Shown here: one piece after another, positions 1-12,100 of the stretch
How the letters are laid out: each line of letters opens with the position of its first letter
Numbering within the stretch: position 1 is the first letter of the stretch
Source: CAZASK01 sp964487845
GTDB taxonomy: Bacteria; Chlamydiota; Chlamydiia; Chlamydiales; FEN-1388
Direction of reading: 5' to 3'
Assembly (NCBI GenBank): GCA_964487845.1
Contig: CAZASK010000018.1
Span: 1 to 30,625, forward strand
Length of the DNA stretch: 30,625 nt
The notes under the pieces: generated by a model
What the model was told of the DNA's origin: nothing
What the model saw: only the letters and a program-made list of their open reading frames with translations
Database searches by the model: none
Position numbers and translations under genes: made by a program

Positions 1-840
1 TTTACGAAAAAAAATTACTTACTCCTAGCAAAAAATCACTGGCGGGAATTGCTGGAAATAGTGGAGCTTTTGTTGTCATATAATGCAGATCTAAAGCAGA
101 AAGATATGTATGGCAATTCGCTCCTGATCACTGCAATACAGTCTGCTATCCAAAATGAGAATAAGCTTGCGATCATACAGTGTTTACTCAAGTATGGCGC
201 AGACGTCAACCAGTTGACAGCATTTGACTCCAGTCCGCTCCTTATCGCAATTATGTACAATTACCCTTTTGCGATACATGAGCTGTTTAAGTATAAGGCA
301 AGCGCTCAAGAAAAAGATCCATGCGGTTGTCCTCTTCTTAGACTTACACTGACATGGATGAAAAATGAAGCTATTGCCAAGCTGTTTTTGCAGAATGGGG
401 CGGATCCCAACTCTCAAGATAAACATGGTGAATCCACTTTCTGTATAGCCATTAAGATGGGCACAGTTTCACTGGTAAAGACGTTTTTGGAGCATGGCGC
501 AAATCTTATGGGAAAAGACATGAAGGGGAATATCCCGCTTATGGTAGCCGCACAATACAAGAAAATGGAGATTAGTAAACTTCTTTTTGAGAGAATGTGT
601 GAGAAGCAAGGAATAGTAGAGACGCTCTGTTCTCTACCGTGTTTAGCTATATGTTGGGAATTTGTTTTAGAAAAAATTGAGAATGTTATTAAAGCACACG
701 GTCATGAAAGAATGCAGCTTCTACAGAGAAGTAACGAGCTTATAAAGAATGCTTTGATGCAGTCACTCGATCGTATTTACATAGAAACGTTACAAAAAAA
801 GATCTCCCAAGCTTACTTTGGCGGGTTGTCTAGTCTTTAG
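1..840 (+). CDS. Ankyrin-repeat protein, 5' end cut by window edge
   Basis: The reading frame is open from base 1. The first start-like codon inside the window (TTG at 49) lies within a repeat, so the gene almost certainly begins upstream and only about 279 C-terminal residues are seen. It contains about five degenerate ankyrin units recognisable by 'LLLSYNADLKQKDMYGNSLL', 'LLKYGADVNQ', 'LFLQNGADPNSQDKHGES' and 'FLEHGANLMGKDMKGNIPL', at roughly 33-residue spacing. These are followed by about 80 non-repeat residues, probably helical. Ankyrin repeats mediate protein binding and are common in effectors of intracellular bacteria; a host-directed role is inference, since any secretion signal lies outside the window. 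The stop is followed by an 84 bp gap before aconitase, so the two are probably separate units. Confidence 0.85.
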   Translation, partial: FTKKNYLLLAKNHWRELLEIVELLLSYNADLKQKDMYGNSLLITAIQSAIQNENKLAIIQCLLKYGADVNQLTAFDSSPLLIAIMYNYPFAIHELFKYKASAQEKDPCGCPLLRLTLTWMKNEAIAKLFLQNGADPNSQDKHGESTFCIAIKMGTVSLVKTFLEHGANLMGKDMKGNIPLMVAAQYKKMEISKLLFERMCEKQGIVETLCSLPCLAICWEFVLEKIENVIKAHGHERMQLLQRSNELIKNALMQSLDRIYIETLQKKISQAYFGGLSSL

Positions 841-864
841 CTCGTCTCACTGTTAAAAAGTTCA

Positions 865-894
865 TTGAAGAAACGTGTGTCCTTGAGATAGTAT
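865..894 (+). promoter_or_regulatory. Candidate sigma70-type promoter for aconitase
   Basis: TTGAAG at 865-870 (4 of 6 to TTGACA) lies 18 bp upstream of TAGTAT at 889-894 (4 of 6 to TATAAT), in the short gap between the ankyrin gene and aconitase. This would start a leader of about 20 nt. An alternative -10, GATAAT at 898-903, has no matching -35. The call rests only on consensus similarity and position. Confidence 0.3.
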
Positions 895-914
895 GCAGAT
901 AATCAAAGGACTAT

Positions 915-918
915 GAGG
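915..918 (+). promoter_or_regulatory. Ribosome binding site deciding the aconitase start
   Basis: GAGG lies six bases before the ATG at 925. The earlier in-frame ATG at 913 has AAAGGA only two bases upstream, which is too close. This favours 925 as the start codon. Confidence 0.5.
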
Positions 919-924
919 TTATCT

Positions 925-3162
925 ATGCTATTTGATATCGAACTCATCAAAAAATCACTTGCGAACATGCAGCAAAAACTGCTCCTTGTTCGCCAAATAG
1001 TGAGAAGACCTCTTACTCTGACAGAAAAGATACTCTATACGCATATGAATCCTTTGCCTCATGAGGCAGTAAGTGGATACGCTGATTTTTATCCAGATCG
1101 TGTCGCGATGCAGGACGCGACAGCACAAATGGCCCTCTTACAATTTATATCATCGGGTAAAAAAAAGACTTCAGTAGCATCTACTGTGCATTGTGATCAC
1201 CTTATTTTGGCAGAGACAGGTGCCAAGCCAGATTTAGAAAGATCACAAATAGAGAGCCGCGAGGTATATGACTTTCTTGCAAGCACGTGTAACAAATATG
1301 GACTTGGCTTTTGGAAGCCTGGTGCAGGCATTATTCATCAGGTGCTCTTAGAAAATTATGCCTTCCCTGGAGGGCTCATGATAGGCACAGATTCGCACAC
1401 TCCAAATGCAGGAGGCCTTGGAATGCTTGCTATTGGAGTAGGTGGTGCCGATGCTGTTGATGTCATGACAGGAATGGCCTGGGAGCTGAAGGTTCCGAGA
1501 AAAATTGGAGTGCATCTTACAGGAAAGCTTCATGGCTGGGCCTCTGCCAAAGATGTGATTTTAGTTGTGGCGGGTAAGCTCACAGTAAAGGGAGGAACTG
1601 ATGCTGTCATCGAATATTTTGGAGAGGGAGCTTCTACAATTTCATGTACCGGGAAAGCAACGATTTGCAATATGGGAGCAGAAGTAGGCGCTACGAGCTC
1701 GCTATTTCCATACGATGACACGATGTGTGAGTATCTTAAAGCAACCGGCAGAGAAGAGGTTGCTTCACTTATTTCTTCCATGAGAGAGTGCGTCACGCTT
1801 GATCCAGAGGTCCTTACAGATCCAAGCAAGTATTATGATCAGCTGATTGAAATTAACCTTTCCGAGTTAGAGCCCTACGTCAATGGCCCTTATTCACCAG
1901 ATAGAGCATGGAAAATATCAGAACTAGCGCAAGCTGTACATACACATAACTATCCAGATAAGATCAATGTTTGCCTCATAGGATCCTGCACAAATTCAAG
2001 CTACGAGGATATTGAACGAGCGGCAAGTATTGCAAAACAGGCGATTAAATATGGCTTGAAGGTAAAATGTCCTCTTACTATTACCCCAGGATCAGAGCAG
2101 ATACGTGCAACAATAGAGCGTGATGGACAGCTTCGAGCCCTGGAGGCAATTGGCGGAATTGTACTTGCAAATGCCTGCGGTCCTTGTATTGGCCAGTGGA
2201 AAAGACACGATGTAAGCTTCGGAGAAAAAAATACAATATTGACCTCGTACAATAGAAATTTTTCAGGACGCAATGATGCGAACCCAGGTACCCATTCTTT
2301 TGTGGCCAGCCCAGAGCTTGTTGTGGCGATGGCGCTTGCTGGGAGATTGTCGTTTAATCCACTACGCGATGAGCTAGTCAATGATAAAGGAGAAAAAATA
2401 CGACTGACAGCTCCTTTTGGAGATGACTTGCCAAAACTTGGATTTAAAGTGGATGATCAAGGCTATCAGCCTCCTGTGGTAGATGGAAGTCACATATCTC
2501 TTGTTGTAGATCCGGAAAGTAGCAGACTACAGCTTTTAAAGCCCTTCTTGCCATGGGATGGAAAAGACTATATCGATCTTCCTGTTCTGGTAAAAGCTCA
2601 GGGAAAATGCACGACAGACCATATTTCAGCAGCTGGGAAATGGCTGAAATATCGTGGACATCTCGACCGCATCTCTGACAACCTCTTTCTTGGCGCCGTC
2701 AATGTCTTTCGAGATGAAGTGGGTCGAGGAAAAAATCAGCTGACACAAGCAATCGACACTTTTTCTCAAATTGCACGTGCGTATAAAAAAGAAGGTCTTG
2801 GGTGGGTAGCTATCGGAGATGAAAACTATGGCGAGGGCTCATCCAGGGAGCATGCAGCAATGGAACCTCGCTTTTTAAATGGTAAAGTAATCATTGCAAA
2901 AAGCTTTGCTAGAATTCATGAGACCAATCTGAAAAAGCAGGGGATGTTAGCGCTTACTTTTCAAAATCCAGATGACTACGAGCGTATTCGAGAAGATGAT
3001 AGATTAAGCTTTATTGGATTAAATACTCTCGCACCAAATCAGCCTATACAGATGCAAGTAAAACATGCTGATGGTACTCATGAACAAATACCATTAAACC
3101 ATTCCTACAGCATGAATCAGATAGCTTGGTTTAAAGCAGGCAGTGCGCTCAATCTTATTTGA
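925..3162 (+). CDS. acnA: Aconitate hydratase, mitochondrial type
   Basis: This enzyme isomerises citrate to isocitrate through cis-aconitate in the TCA cycle and needs a [4Fe-4S] cluster. About 745 residues, counted from the ATG at 925; the ATG at 913 would add four. The length and sequence ('TVHCDHLILAETGAKPD', 'GTDSHTPNAGGLGMLAIGVG') match the mitochondrial branch rather than the longer AcnA/IRP or AcnB types. The three cluster cysteines are C355 (in GSCTNSSYED) and C418 and C421 (in ANACGPCIGQW). The C-terminal swivel domain carries the active-site GEGSSREHAAMEPR near 637-650. All key residues are present, so it should be active. Chlamydiaceae lack this step, so it points to an environmental chlamydia. 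The gene symbol is by function; mitochondrial-type members are also called acn. The stop overlaps the giant gene's stop by 8 bp on the opposite strand. Confidence 0.96.
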   Translation: MLFDIELIKKSLANMQQKLLLVRQIVRRPLTLTEKILYTHMNPLPHEAVSGYADFYPDRVAMQDATAQMALLQFISSGKKKTSVASTVHCDHLILAETGAKPDLERSQIESREVYDFLASTCNKYGLGFWKPGAGIIHQVLLENYAFPGGLMIGTDSHTPNAGGLGMLAIGVGGADAVDVMTGMAWELKVPRKIGVHLTGKLHGWASAKDVILVVAGKLTVKGGTDAVIEYFGEGASTISCTGKATICNMGAEVGATSSLFPYDDTMCEYLKATGREEVASLISSMRECVTLDPEVLTDPSKYYDQLIEINLSELEPYVNGPYSPDRAWKISELAQAVHTHNYPDKINVCLIGSCTNSSYEDIERAASIAKQAIKYGLKVKCPLTITPGSEQIRATIERDGQLRALEAIGGIVLANACGPCIGQWKRHDVSFGEKNTILTSYNRNFSGRNDANPGTHSFVASPELVVAMALAGRLSFNPLRDELVNDKGEKIRLTAPFGDDLPKLGFKVDDQGYQPPVVDGSHISLVVDPESSRLQLLKPFLPWDGKDYIDLPVLVKAQGKCTTDHISAAGKWLKYRGHLDRISDNLFLGAVNVFRDEVGRGKNQLTQAIDTFSQIARAYKKEGLGWVAIGDENYGEGSSREHAAMEPRFLNGKVIIAKSFARIHETNLKKQGMLALTFQNPDDYERIREDDRLSFIGLNTLAPNQPIQMQVKHADGTHEQIPLNHSYSMNQIAWFKAGSALNLI

Positions 3163-6100
3163 GGCCTTCGCGTGCCTTTTTTTGGAACCATTTTTGAAGA
3201 GCGCTTCCTTTGTATTCCTTCACAGCTCCTGGTAGATAGGCAAGAATGTGATTTTCATAAAAAGCTTGTAGCTCTTTTGCTGTTTCAGGGGTATATTCCA
3301 TCTTATCGAGCTCTTCTATTTCTCTCTTATTAAAGCAGATATTTCCATTACTGAGTTTCAATTGAATACGCATGCGGTTCAAAGAGCTCTCTGTAGTTAG
3401 TAAAGGATTATTTACACTTGAGGCAATAGTTTCTCCTGTTACTGAAAAAAGTGTCATCTCTGCTCTCGGATTTGATTTCAGTAGCTCTTGTTTAATGCGT
3501 GCGGCATCTTCATTGCTCACCATGATACTGCGACGAGTTGGAACTTCCTTTGGTTTTTTGTCATAAATAAAGAGGATGTATCGTCCAGGGACATGGTAGG
3601 TACCCTGCTCTTTTGACCCTAAGTCGCTATCCCCACCAAGCATAAGATTAGGTGAGCATTCGAGCTCTTCCATATCGGGGAAAATGCGCTCGTAACCTTG
3701 ATTTTTAGGAATGAAATCAAATAATTTTTTGCATTTGTTTTTCACGAAATCACATTCGGTGTATGGTTTCACATCGAGTGTTGTGGAAATTGGACGCACT
3801 TCAACCTCTATTTCCATCTCTTCTTCTTCCTCTTTTTCTATTACTTTTTCTACTTCTTCTTCGGTTTCTACTTCAACTTCGTTGCCCATTTCATCAGTGC
3901 GAGGAGGGCTTTCAATCAGCGGTGCTATATCGCGAGGATCCACACACTCATCAAGTTGAGATGTGATAATATCAGTAACAGTTCCTTGTTTTCCTTCCTC
4001 AGCTGCAATTGCTTGAACTTTTTGATCATAGGCCTCTTTCACAAGTGGATTGTTTTGAATCCGCTGAAAGATCTGCAAGTATTTCTTCTTTTCATTTTCT
4101 ATTGCCTTGCTTGCTTCAATCATGGATGTCTCTTTCGTCATCTTTTCAAAAAGAGAGCTCGACGATTTTTGTACAAGAAAAGATCGTGCAATTTCAAAAG
4201 CCTTCTTTCTTGTTGTGAGTGGCAGAGAGATGTCAGAGAGCAATTGACGAAGGGGCTTTTCAATAACTTCCCGCATTTTATGTTTTGCAGCATCCCAATT
4301 TTTACTTTGTTCTAGCAGTGCTTCATTGACAGAAAGATAGCGCCAGATATCTTTTGAATCAGGGGTGAATATCTTACTAAAACAATCAGAAAACAGCTTT
4401 ATTTTCTCTTGCTGTGTCTTGGGGGCATGCTTTACTAGCTTATATTTTTCGCTAGCCTTGAGTAATTGCTCCACGAGTTTCTCATGTGTCTTATTCCACT
4501 TGAGTTCTGTGATCACATCTTCAAGAGATTTCTTCCCATTTATAAAACTACGAAATACTTCTTTTGTGAGCAGCCCTTCTAAAATGGCCCCAGCTACTGC
4601 ATCTTTTACATCTTCAGCTACAGCAAAAGAAATGCTTTGCCCTTGGAGAATTTGCCTCATACGAAAGACACTCTGGAGGCCATCGCGTTTTGTCATTCCC
4701 TTCCTGACACTCATAATCCCTTTCGCTGTTGGCTTTTGAGGGATGTTCGTTCCTGTTTCATATCTTTGCGCAATGAGCGTCAGCAGCTTTCCATCAGTAG
4801 TTTTGTGTTGAGACTCTGAAAGTGGTATTTCGATCAACTCTCCAGATTTACTTCGCTCAAGTGACAGCAGCTCTCCTTTATCATTATGGTAGACAATTCC
4901 TTCGATATCTCTCTTTTTTTCTTTGCATGTTTCCAGCAGGTGTATAGCAAAATCTTTCATCGACTCATCTTTGAGCCAGCCGCCGCTATCTATAAACACA
5001 TAGGTGTCTTGATCGGTAGCCATTTGTTCAATAATGTGATTTGGATAGCTCGTCTTCGCATTAGAATAAACAGCTGTTTTTGCAAGTCCGGATTCCATCT
5101 TTTGTTCTACTGCAAGTATTGTCTTGCCATCCGTTCCTTGTTCTGCGAGAGCTGTTGCGGTTCTGGAAAGTATGCCTTTTGGCAATGTGCCAGTAAATCC
5201 AAACACCTTCTTTGAACTTCCCGTCAGCGTTTGCGGAGTACTAGATATATTTTCTGAGTGCTGCTTTATTTGTTTATGTACCGATGTCTGTAAAAATTCA
5301 GAGAGAATTGCTGGATTGCTGCTGCAAGCTCGAGTAAATGCATCATACTCTTTATTTGTGAGATTTTTTTGAAAAAATAAAAATGGAGCTTTTTCTCCCA
5401 TAATGCTTACAAATTTTTTATACCCATCGGTTTCAGTGCTCTTACACCCATTTCTAATTTCTTTACGAGCAGAGGCTCTCATATGATCGAGCATTGCAGA
5501 GGCTGCTTGTTTTGGGACCCCATAGTTGAGCGTCATTTGGGTTGAATAAATTACCTGCTCAAATGGGTCTCCATACACACTTTTCTTGGGAGTCTTAGCA
5601 GCAGCGTAGGGTCTTGCTATATACGTTTTTAATCCTCCTATCTCTGCTGCAATAAGTCGTGCTTTATACATTTTTAATTTTTCTTGATCTGTAGCATGAC
5701 ATTGCTCTATCTGTGTTTTTAATTTTTCTTTATCTTCTTCTGAATACACATCGAGTCCATATTGAGTGCCACATTCTTTTAATAAACTTTGAGGGAAGAT
5801 TGTTTTTATTGAGTGTGCAATGGTAGCTAAAAGCTCTTTATCGCCTCCACTTAATCGAGAAAGCGATTCATTCATTTTTTTTATAAATGATGCTTTGTCT
5901 TTTAAGAGAGTCTCAATGGATTCATCCTTTTCTAATGCATCTTCAATTTGTATATCGTACGGCGTCGTTTGTGATAAAAAGTGGGTGATATACTCTTTGT
6001 TTTCTTGAGTAATTATTCCACTGGGTAATTTCTGCGTAGCTAATTCTACAAGTCGAGGTGCTACTTTGGATTTATAGAGCTCAAGAGTAGGACTTGCGCC

Positions 6101-9100
6101 TTTTGGTTTCCATGAAGAATCTTTTTTTTGGTTGTAGGTGGTGACAAAATCGAAAGCTACGGATTCTGTGATAACTGTATCTTCTGCTATATCCAAGACT
6201 AAATTAGAGATAAAGGCTGCATTTTTTTGATGAACGACGGTAGCCTCTCCAACTGGATATTTAAAAATTACTTTTGGATTCATAGCTAAATCGATTTCAT
6301 CCATATTGACAAGCTCTTCCATGCCTAAAAATGATACGATCTTTGATATGAGCTCTATTCTCTCATCTGAGTCATCACAATATGCTTCATAGAGGCTTGT
6401 AATGATTGAGTGTTTGACGTGAGGCGTGCGTAAACAGCAGTTGCCCTCTTTTTTAGCCGAAGTAAGTGTGTTGTAAAAATTTTTTAAGAAATTGATGTCC
6501 TTGCCATTTTCTCTTTTATATTCGAGAACATAGACATTCTGTTGAAAAGCATTGCCAAGGATATGATTAAGTCCTGTTTTCACTTGTGCAAGCAATGAGT
6601 CAGGAACGTCTACTACCGAGAGAGTTTTAGGCGAGGCGAATAAAAATCCGAGTATCGGCTGTAAGACAGATGTCTTTCCTCCTCCCATAATCATTTGTAA
6701 AACTGTTTCGTTTCCTTGCTCTAAATTATCGATGAATATCCTAATCTTCTCGACTTGTTCTGGCCTCATCTTGATGTTGAGTATCGTTTCTATAAATAGA
6801 TAAATGGAGGCATGAGGGTCGTTAAAGGGATATTCCCGTTTTGATTCTATCGTTTGTACAAGATTGTTAAAAAGTGGTTGTAAAGCCTGTTCAGAAGCAT
6901 TTTTCTTTTTCATCTCGATAATGCTAGTAACCTGAGAGTGTACTCTTTGAATCTGTTGTACGAACTGCTTTTGGACCATGTACTTTTGAACGGATTCTCG
7001 TAGCTGCTTCAATCCTGTTTCAGATAATTCTGGATAGAGCTTACGAGCATATTCGATGTAGTTTTTCTTGGTACATACGACAGCAAGCTCTTGCATGGTG
7101 GGAAGTCTGCGCTTTTTTGCAATAAATTCTAACTGTGACACAGGATCCAGAGTAAGAGTAGATGTCAGCGCATTGATGATAGCATTTTCCATCAAGATCA
7201 GTTTTTCAACATGTTCTTTTGATGTGTCTTGGAGATCTTGTTGTAATTGTAAAAAGTTAGTGCCCTCATTTGGGACACAGTGTATTTCATTGAGTTTTTG
7301 CTCTGCTATCGCCATGTCTTCACCTGCTTCGGCAAAAAACTTCTCAAATGAAGAATCTTTAATTTCAGCAGAGGTATTTGTGAATACGGGCAGGGTATTA
7401 CTACTACCGTCTATGATTTGTTTTGAAAAATAGGTTGTGCTGCATTGAGTAAAGAATGTGTCTTGCTTTTCGATGTCCTCTGTGCGCAGCTGTATGTGTG
7501 AGAGTATGTCAAGATCGAGGGGCTGCTTTTGATAGTGAGACGCTTCTTTATTTCGACGTGCAAAGATATGTTCCACTTGAGCAGTTTGTCTTGTTGAGCG
7601 TACAGCAAGCTCTTTTCTTTTTGTAATAATCGGCTTGAGTGAATCCTTGAGCTCAATAGCTAGATTTTTTATTTGAGAGTCTTCTGAAAATTCGAAAAGA
7701 TGAACCGCTTGTATGAATCCCTTTTTTGCAGCTATCTCCCAGGTTTTGAGTGAGGCTGCTTCTTTTTTTAATGAAGCGATATAAGGCTCTATTTCTTTAT
7801 AGGAGGCTGTGGCTGGATCAAATGGAAAGCGATTGCGAGCTCGCGCTTTAAAGTAGCGAAAACGTGTTCCAAAGCGTGGTTTATCGATTGGCTTGGCGGA
7901 CTCAGTTGGTAGCTCTTCTGTTTTATTTTCAGCTACAGGCTCTTCGAGAAGAGGGGTTACTTCTTTTTCTTGTCTTTTAACGGGTTCAGGAGTGTTGATA
8001 AATCCTGGAATGGTGAATATATCTTCTTGGACGTTTTCTTTGAGCTCTTTGATACGTACGCTTATTGATGGTGGAGCCCCTAGATAATCAATTTGCTGTA
8101 GAAGATAGAGTTCACAGTCTGGATTGAGAGGTTCTACAGAGGAGAGGGCCTTTATATACTCTGTCGCCAGCTCTAGAAGAGGTTTTCTTTCTGCAATATA
8201 TGATATATTTGAAGTTGCTTGTTTATTTTTTAATAGCAGATAGAGGGCTTGCATTCTCATTTTTGCCTCTTTGCCAGAGACATTTCCTGGACTCTTTGAA
8301 GAAGGCTGTAAAATAATCGATTTCAAAGATTCTATTGCGATATCTGAGAGTTTTTCATGAGTTGTCACTGCTTGGGGGTCAAATAAAAGACGTTCTGCTT
8401 CTTCGAGGTAGCCCGTTTGCATATAAATATGTGCGATTTGAAAGCGCGCCTCTGCTGAATATGGGGTGAGACGATTGTCTTTGACGCTACATTCGCTATA
8501 GAGCATCTTTTTGCTCGATTCTTGTCTATTCCTCTTGTCAATCTCTACAGAAGTTGAATCTGCATGTATATCTATAAGAGGAAGAATTGCCTTTTTCTCA
8601 CTTCCATTTTTCAGCACTATAAAGCCAGTAGCTGATCCAAGATGCGGGATGAACTGTTCATCTGTTGGGGCAAGCTGCCAGCCTTTCATTTCTTTGCAGT
8701 GCCAGCCGCCATCTTTTTTTTGTAAGGTAATGCCCAATCTTGAAAATTGAACTTCTTCAAGTTTGTTTTGTTTGTTTGCAAGAAAGATCATGTGCTCTGG
8801 TTTTTCAAAGTTTGTGAAAGGTGGATTTTCTGGTGTGACAATGTGAGCTTGATCATCTATGCGGATAATTTTGCAGGGGGTGCCTTGGACATCTTTTACC
8901 TGTGGATCGTGAGGTGGCAGCTCCTTTTGCTTTACTAAGGTATACACCGGCTTGTGGTTTTTCGGATCACATAGGTAAATGGTATCTTTGTATTGTCTTT
9001 GGGCGTAAGTGTCATATAATGACTGAGGTGTAAGCTTTTGTTTTTGGTTGGATGAAAGATGCAGAAGCCACTCTTTTTTATTTGGCGGGATTGCAGTCTT

Positions 9101-12100
9101 GATGTAGATGTGATCATCTTTGACAAATAACTGTAGACCATTTGGCCCTTTTATCTCGTAATTATTTCCATGAATATGGCATTGAAATTGTGAGAAATTT
9201 TCTTCTTCTGTAAAGACCTTTTCCTTTTTTAAAAGCTCAATGAGAGATGGGGGAAGAGGGCTGTATCGATCGAGAAGTTTTTTGTTGACTGGCGAAAATT
9301 GATTTTGAGTCAAAGAGATGTTTCCATATTCACTATTTGGACCTGAAAGCTTGAATAGATCACCTGTATCACCTATCGGAGAAAAAGTTCCTTTTTGCAA
9401 AGATGGAAATAATTGCTCCATCATAGAAGCGCCATATTTGTTCAGTGCTTCGGGAAGGAATCCTATCTCATTTTTGTGATGCGTATGCAGGATGTGAAAT
9501 GAAGTAAGCGCCTCTTGAGCCTCCATATTTCTTACGAGAAATTTTTGTGACTCTATAGGGGGTTGTCTGAGAGTAAACAATTTCGCAATACACCCCATTG
9601 TGAATAGTTCTTTTTCACTCTCTGTTGTAGCGCCAAATTTAAATAATTGACTGTTACAGGCAACAATTGACTCGAATACTACTTTTCGAGAGATCTCATC
9701 TGACTCTTTGATACATCGAGAAAATTGATTGCATACATTTTCTAAAGTAATAATGACAGGAAGGGGAGTGAGTGTTGTTTGAGAGTGTGTTTGGACTGCT
9801 GTGAGTTGATTTTGAGCGCTGTGGGCCATCCATAGCAAGTTTGCAGCTGTTGCAATATCGTTCGCTTCTAGTGCATTTTCTATGTTTTCTTTAAAGAATA
9901 GGTGGAGTCTTTGAGCAAGTGAAGCTTGCTCTTTGGGATTTTGAAATGCGGTACAAAGAAGGTTTTTATCGAATAAAAGTGCGTGAAAAAGATTCATCCA
10001 GTTATTGTCACCAAGTTTCTCTGAATGCTGTGAAAAATAGGTAAGCAATGAATCGATTTGAATTGTTTTGTTCGATTTAATCGAGAAAAATTCGGTGATC
10101 ACATCTCTTTCGAGCATTTCGTGATGCGTAGGATTTTTGTCTAAAAACGTATCTACTAATTTCGGGACATTCGTTTCATTGCACTCATGTAAAATAGTAT
10201 CGCTAAATAATTCTTGGGTAAGATTGAGTATTCCTGGGTTGCTTATGGATTTCGTATAAGGCTCGAGAGATTGCGATATGATGTGGTCAGCATGTACTTT
10301 GAGTGGATATCGGCCATTTGGTGCGAAATGAAAATTTCCAGAATGTGCTAGATACCCATCTTTATTTATAACGTGTGTCATAAGATTTCCGACTTCCATC
10401 GCCATGTTCAGCATTGTAAAAAAGGGTTGTAATCCAAGAACGTTGTCCTGAGTGTTTCCCTTTAACTTTTCATTTATAAATGAGGCATTCGATATCAGAA
10501 AATTTGCTTGGGAGGCTTTATTTTCAGTAGAAGAGGAATCAAAAGCGAGTGGCCAATATCTTCTATCTGTATAAATTGTATCCGGATATGTTTTCAGTTG
10601 ATTCTTCAGTTCGGATATTTCTTTTTCTAATTGGATACGATTTTCCTTCGCTTTATTGATTTGAGTTTGTATCTCTTCGCTTTCTTGTTTTTCATTTTGC
10701 TTGTTTACAATTTGCTTATTTAATTGTTCGATTTCACCTAAAAGAGTATTCGATTTGTTGGTTTTATCCTGTATATGAGATTGAATTTCTTCTGTTTGTT
10801 CTTGAATTTGCTTTTTTTGTTCTATTCTGTCTTGTGCAATACTAGACTGTATGGCATTGCGTATCTCTGTCATCTCCTCACTTTGGTACCAGGAGATCAT
10901 CATTTTTTCGATATCGCTTGGAAGGGACAGGTGCGTGTCTTTTGTCAAATCTATACAAGATAACGGGTTGTACATCTTTGACTTCATACTTTCGAGTGTG
11001 TGAATTTGCTCTTTCCAGAAAGGATCATGACAGGGCATACGAGCCATGAAGTCAATAGTCTTTGGATCAATAATCGATTTTTCAAATTGCAGCTGAGGGA
11101 TGTCTGTAGAAGCTGATTTTTTGTAGTATACTTCGTATCCTCTTATGAAAAACAAGAAAACTGCATAATCTTCTGCCGTCGATTGTGGGCCGATCATCGC
11201 GAGTAAACGGCTACAAGGAGATTGAAAGTTGAAAGAGGCACTCGAGTTAGAAGGTGGAAACTGTATTTTGTTCCAATTATCTATAGGGCCAATTTTTTTT
11301 GCGAGTGTCTGGTACAACCACTTTTTATATGGATCTTTACGATCTAAGTCTCCTAGACTCGATATGATTGTGTTATAGCTCTCGAAAAATTTTTCATCAG
11401 TGACAGGAGGCAGTTGCTGAATAGTTTGGTACAACTCTTCTGTTTTTTTGGGAAGTGGTTGTGAAGAGACTTCGTCGGATAATCGAGTGTCTTCTTCTTC
11501 GATTACGTCGATTGTTTTTATTTGAACAGATGGCTCGAGAGGTTGTGTGGTAACATTCTCGAGTGGTTGCCTTTTCTGGGCACTTTTTTCACATTCTATT
11601 AACTTCAAAGAAAAGCTATTCAGCTGTTTATGGAATCTATCTATTGTGCTCTCAGCATTTTTTAGTGTGTCTTTGTGCAGAGTATAGGCGATTTTTTTCA
11701 AGCTCTGTGAGAATTTCTCAACCGACTGACGAAGAATCTTGTATTCGCTGTATTTTTCTGTATATTTGCTTGCAGGGATAGGCCCAGTCGTAGCAGCTTG
11801 TAGCGTAGATTCATAGCGGGTCAGAAGTGACAATTTCAAATTCATTTTAAAGATGGCATAATCTGTCTGACTCATATTATTTGCAAGGCAAGCAAGAAGT
11901 GATCTATATGACGAGTTTCCTGATTGAGACTTGGAAAGATGGCTTTGAATGTGAGGCGGGACCTCTTCTTGTTCACCACATAACGTGGGCATTAATTCGT
12001 TTATAAGAAATTCACATCCAGCTTTGCTTGGACTGTTTTTAAGCGCTTTGAGACATTCGAAGAATGATTTTTTAAAGAGTAATTTTTCAGGGATGTTTTT

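Noticed and set aside
3372..6008. Several plus-strand open frames of 60-124 residues (for example 3956-4315 and 4365-4739)
   Set aside because: They lie opposite the giant gene, have Ser/Phe/Leu-rich composition typical of antisense of Lys/Glu-rich coding, and show no family motifs.
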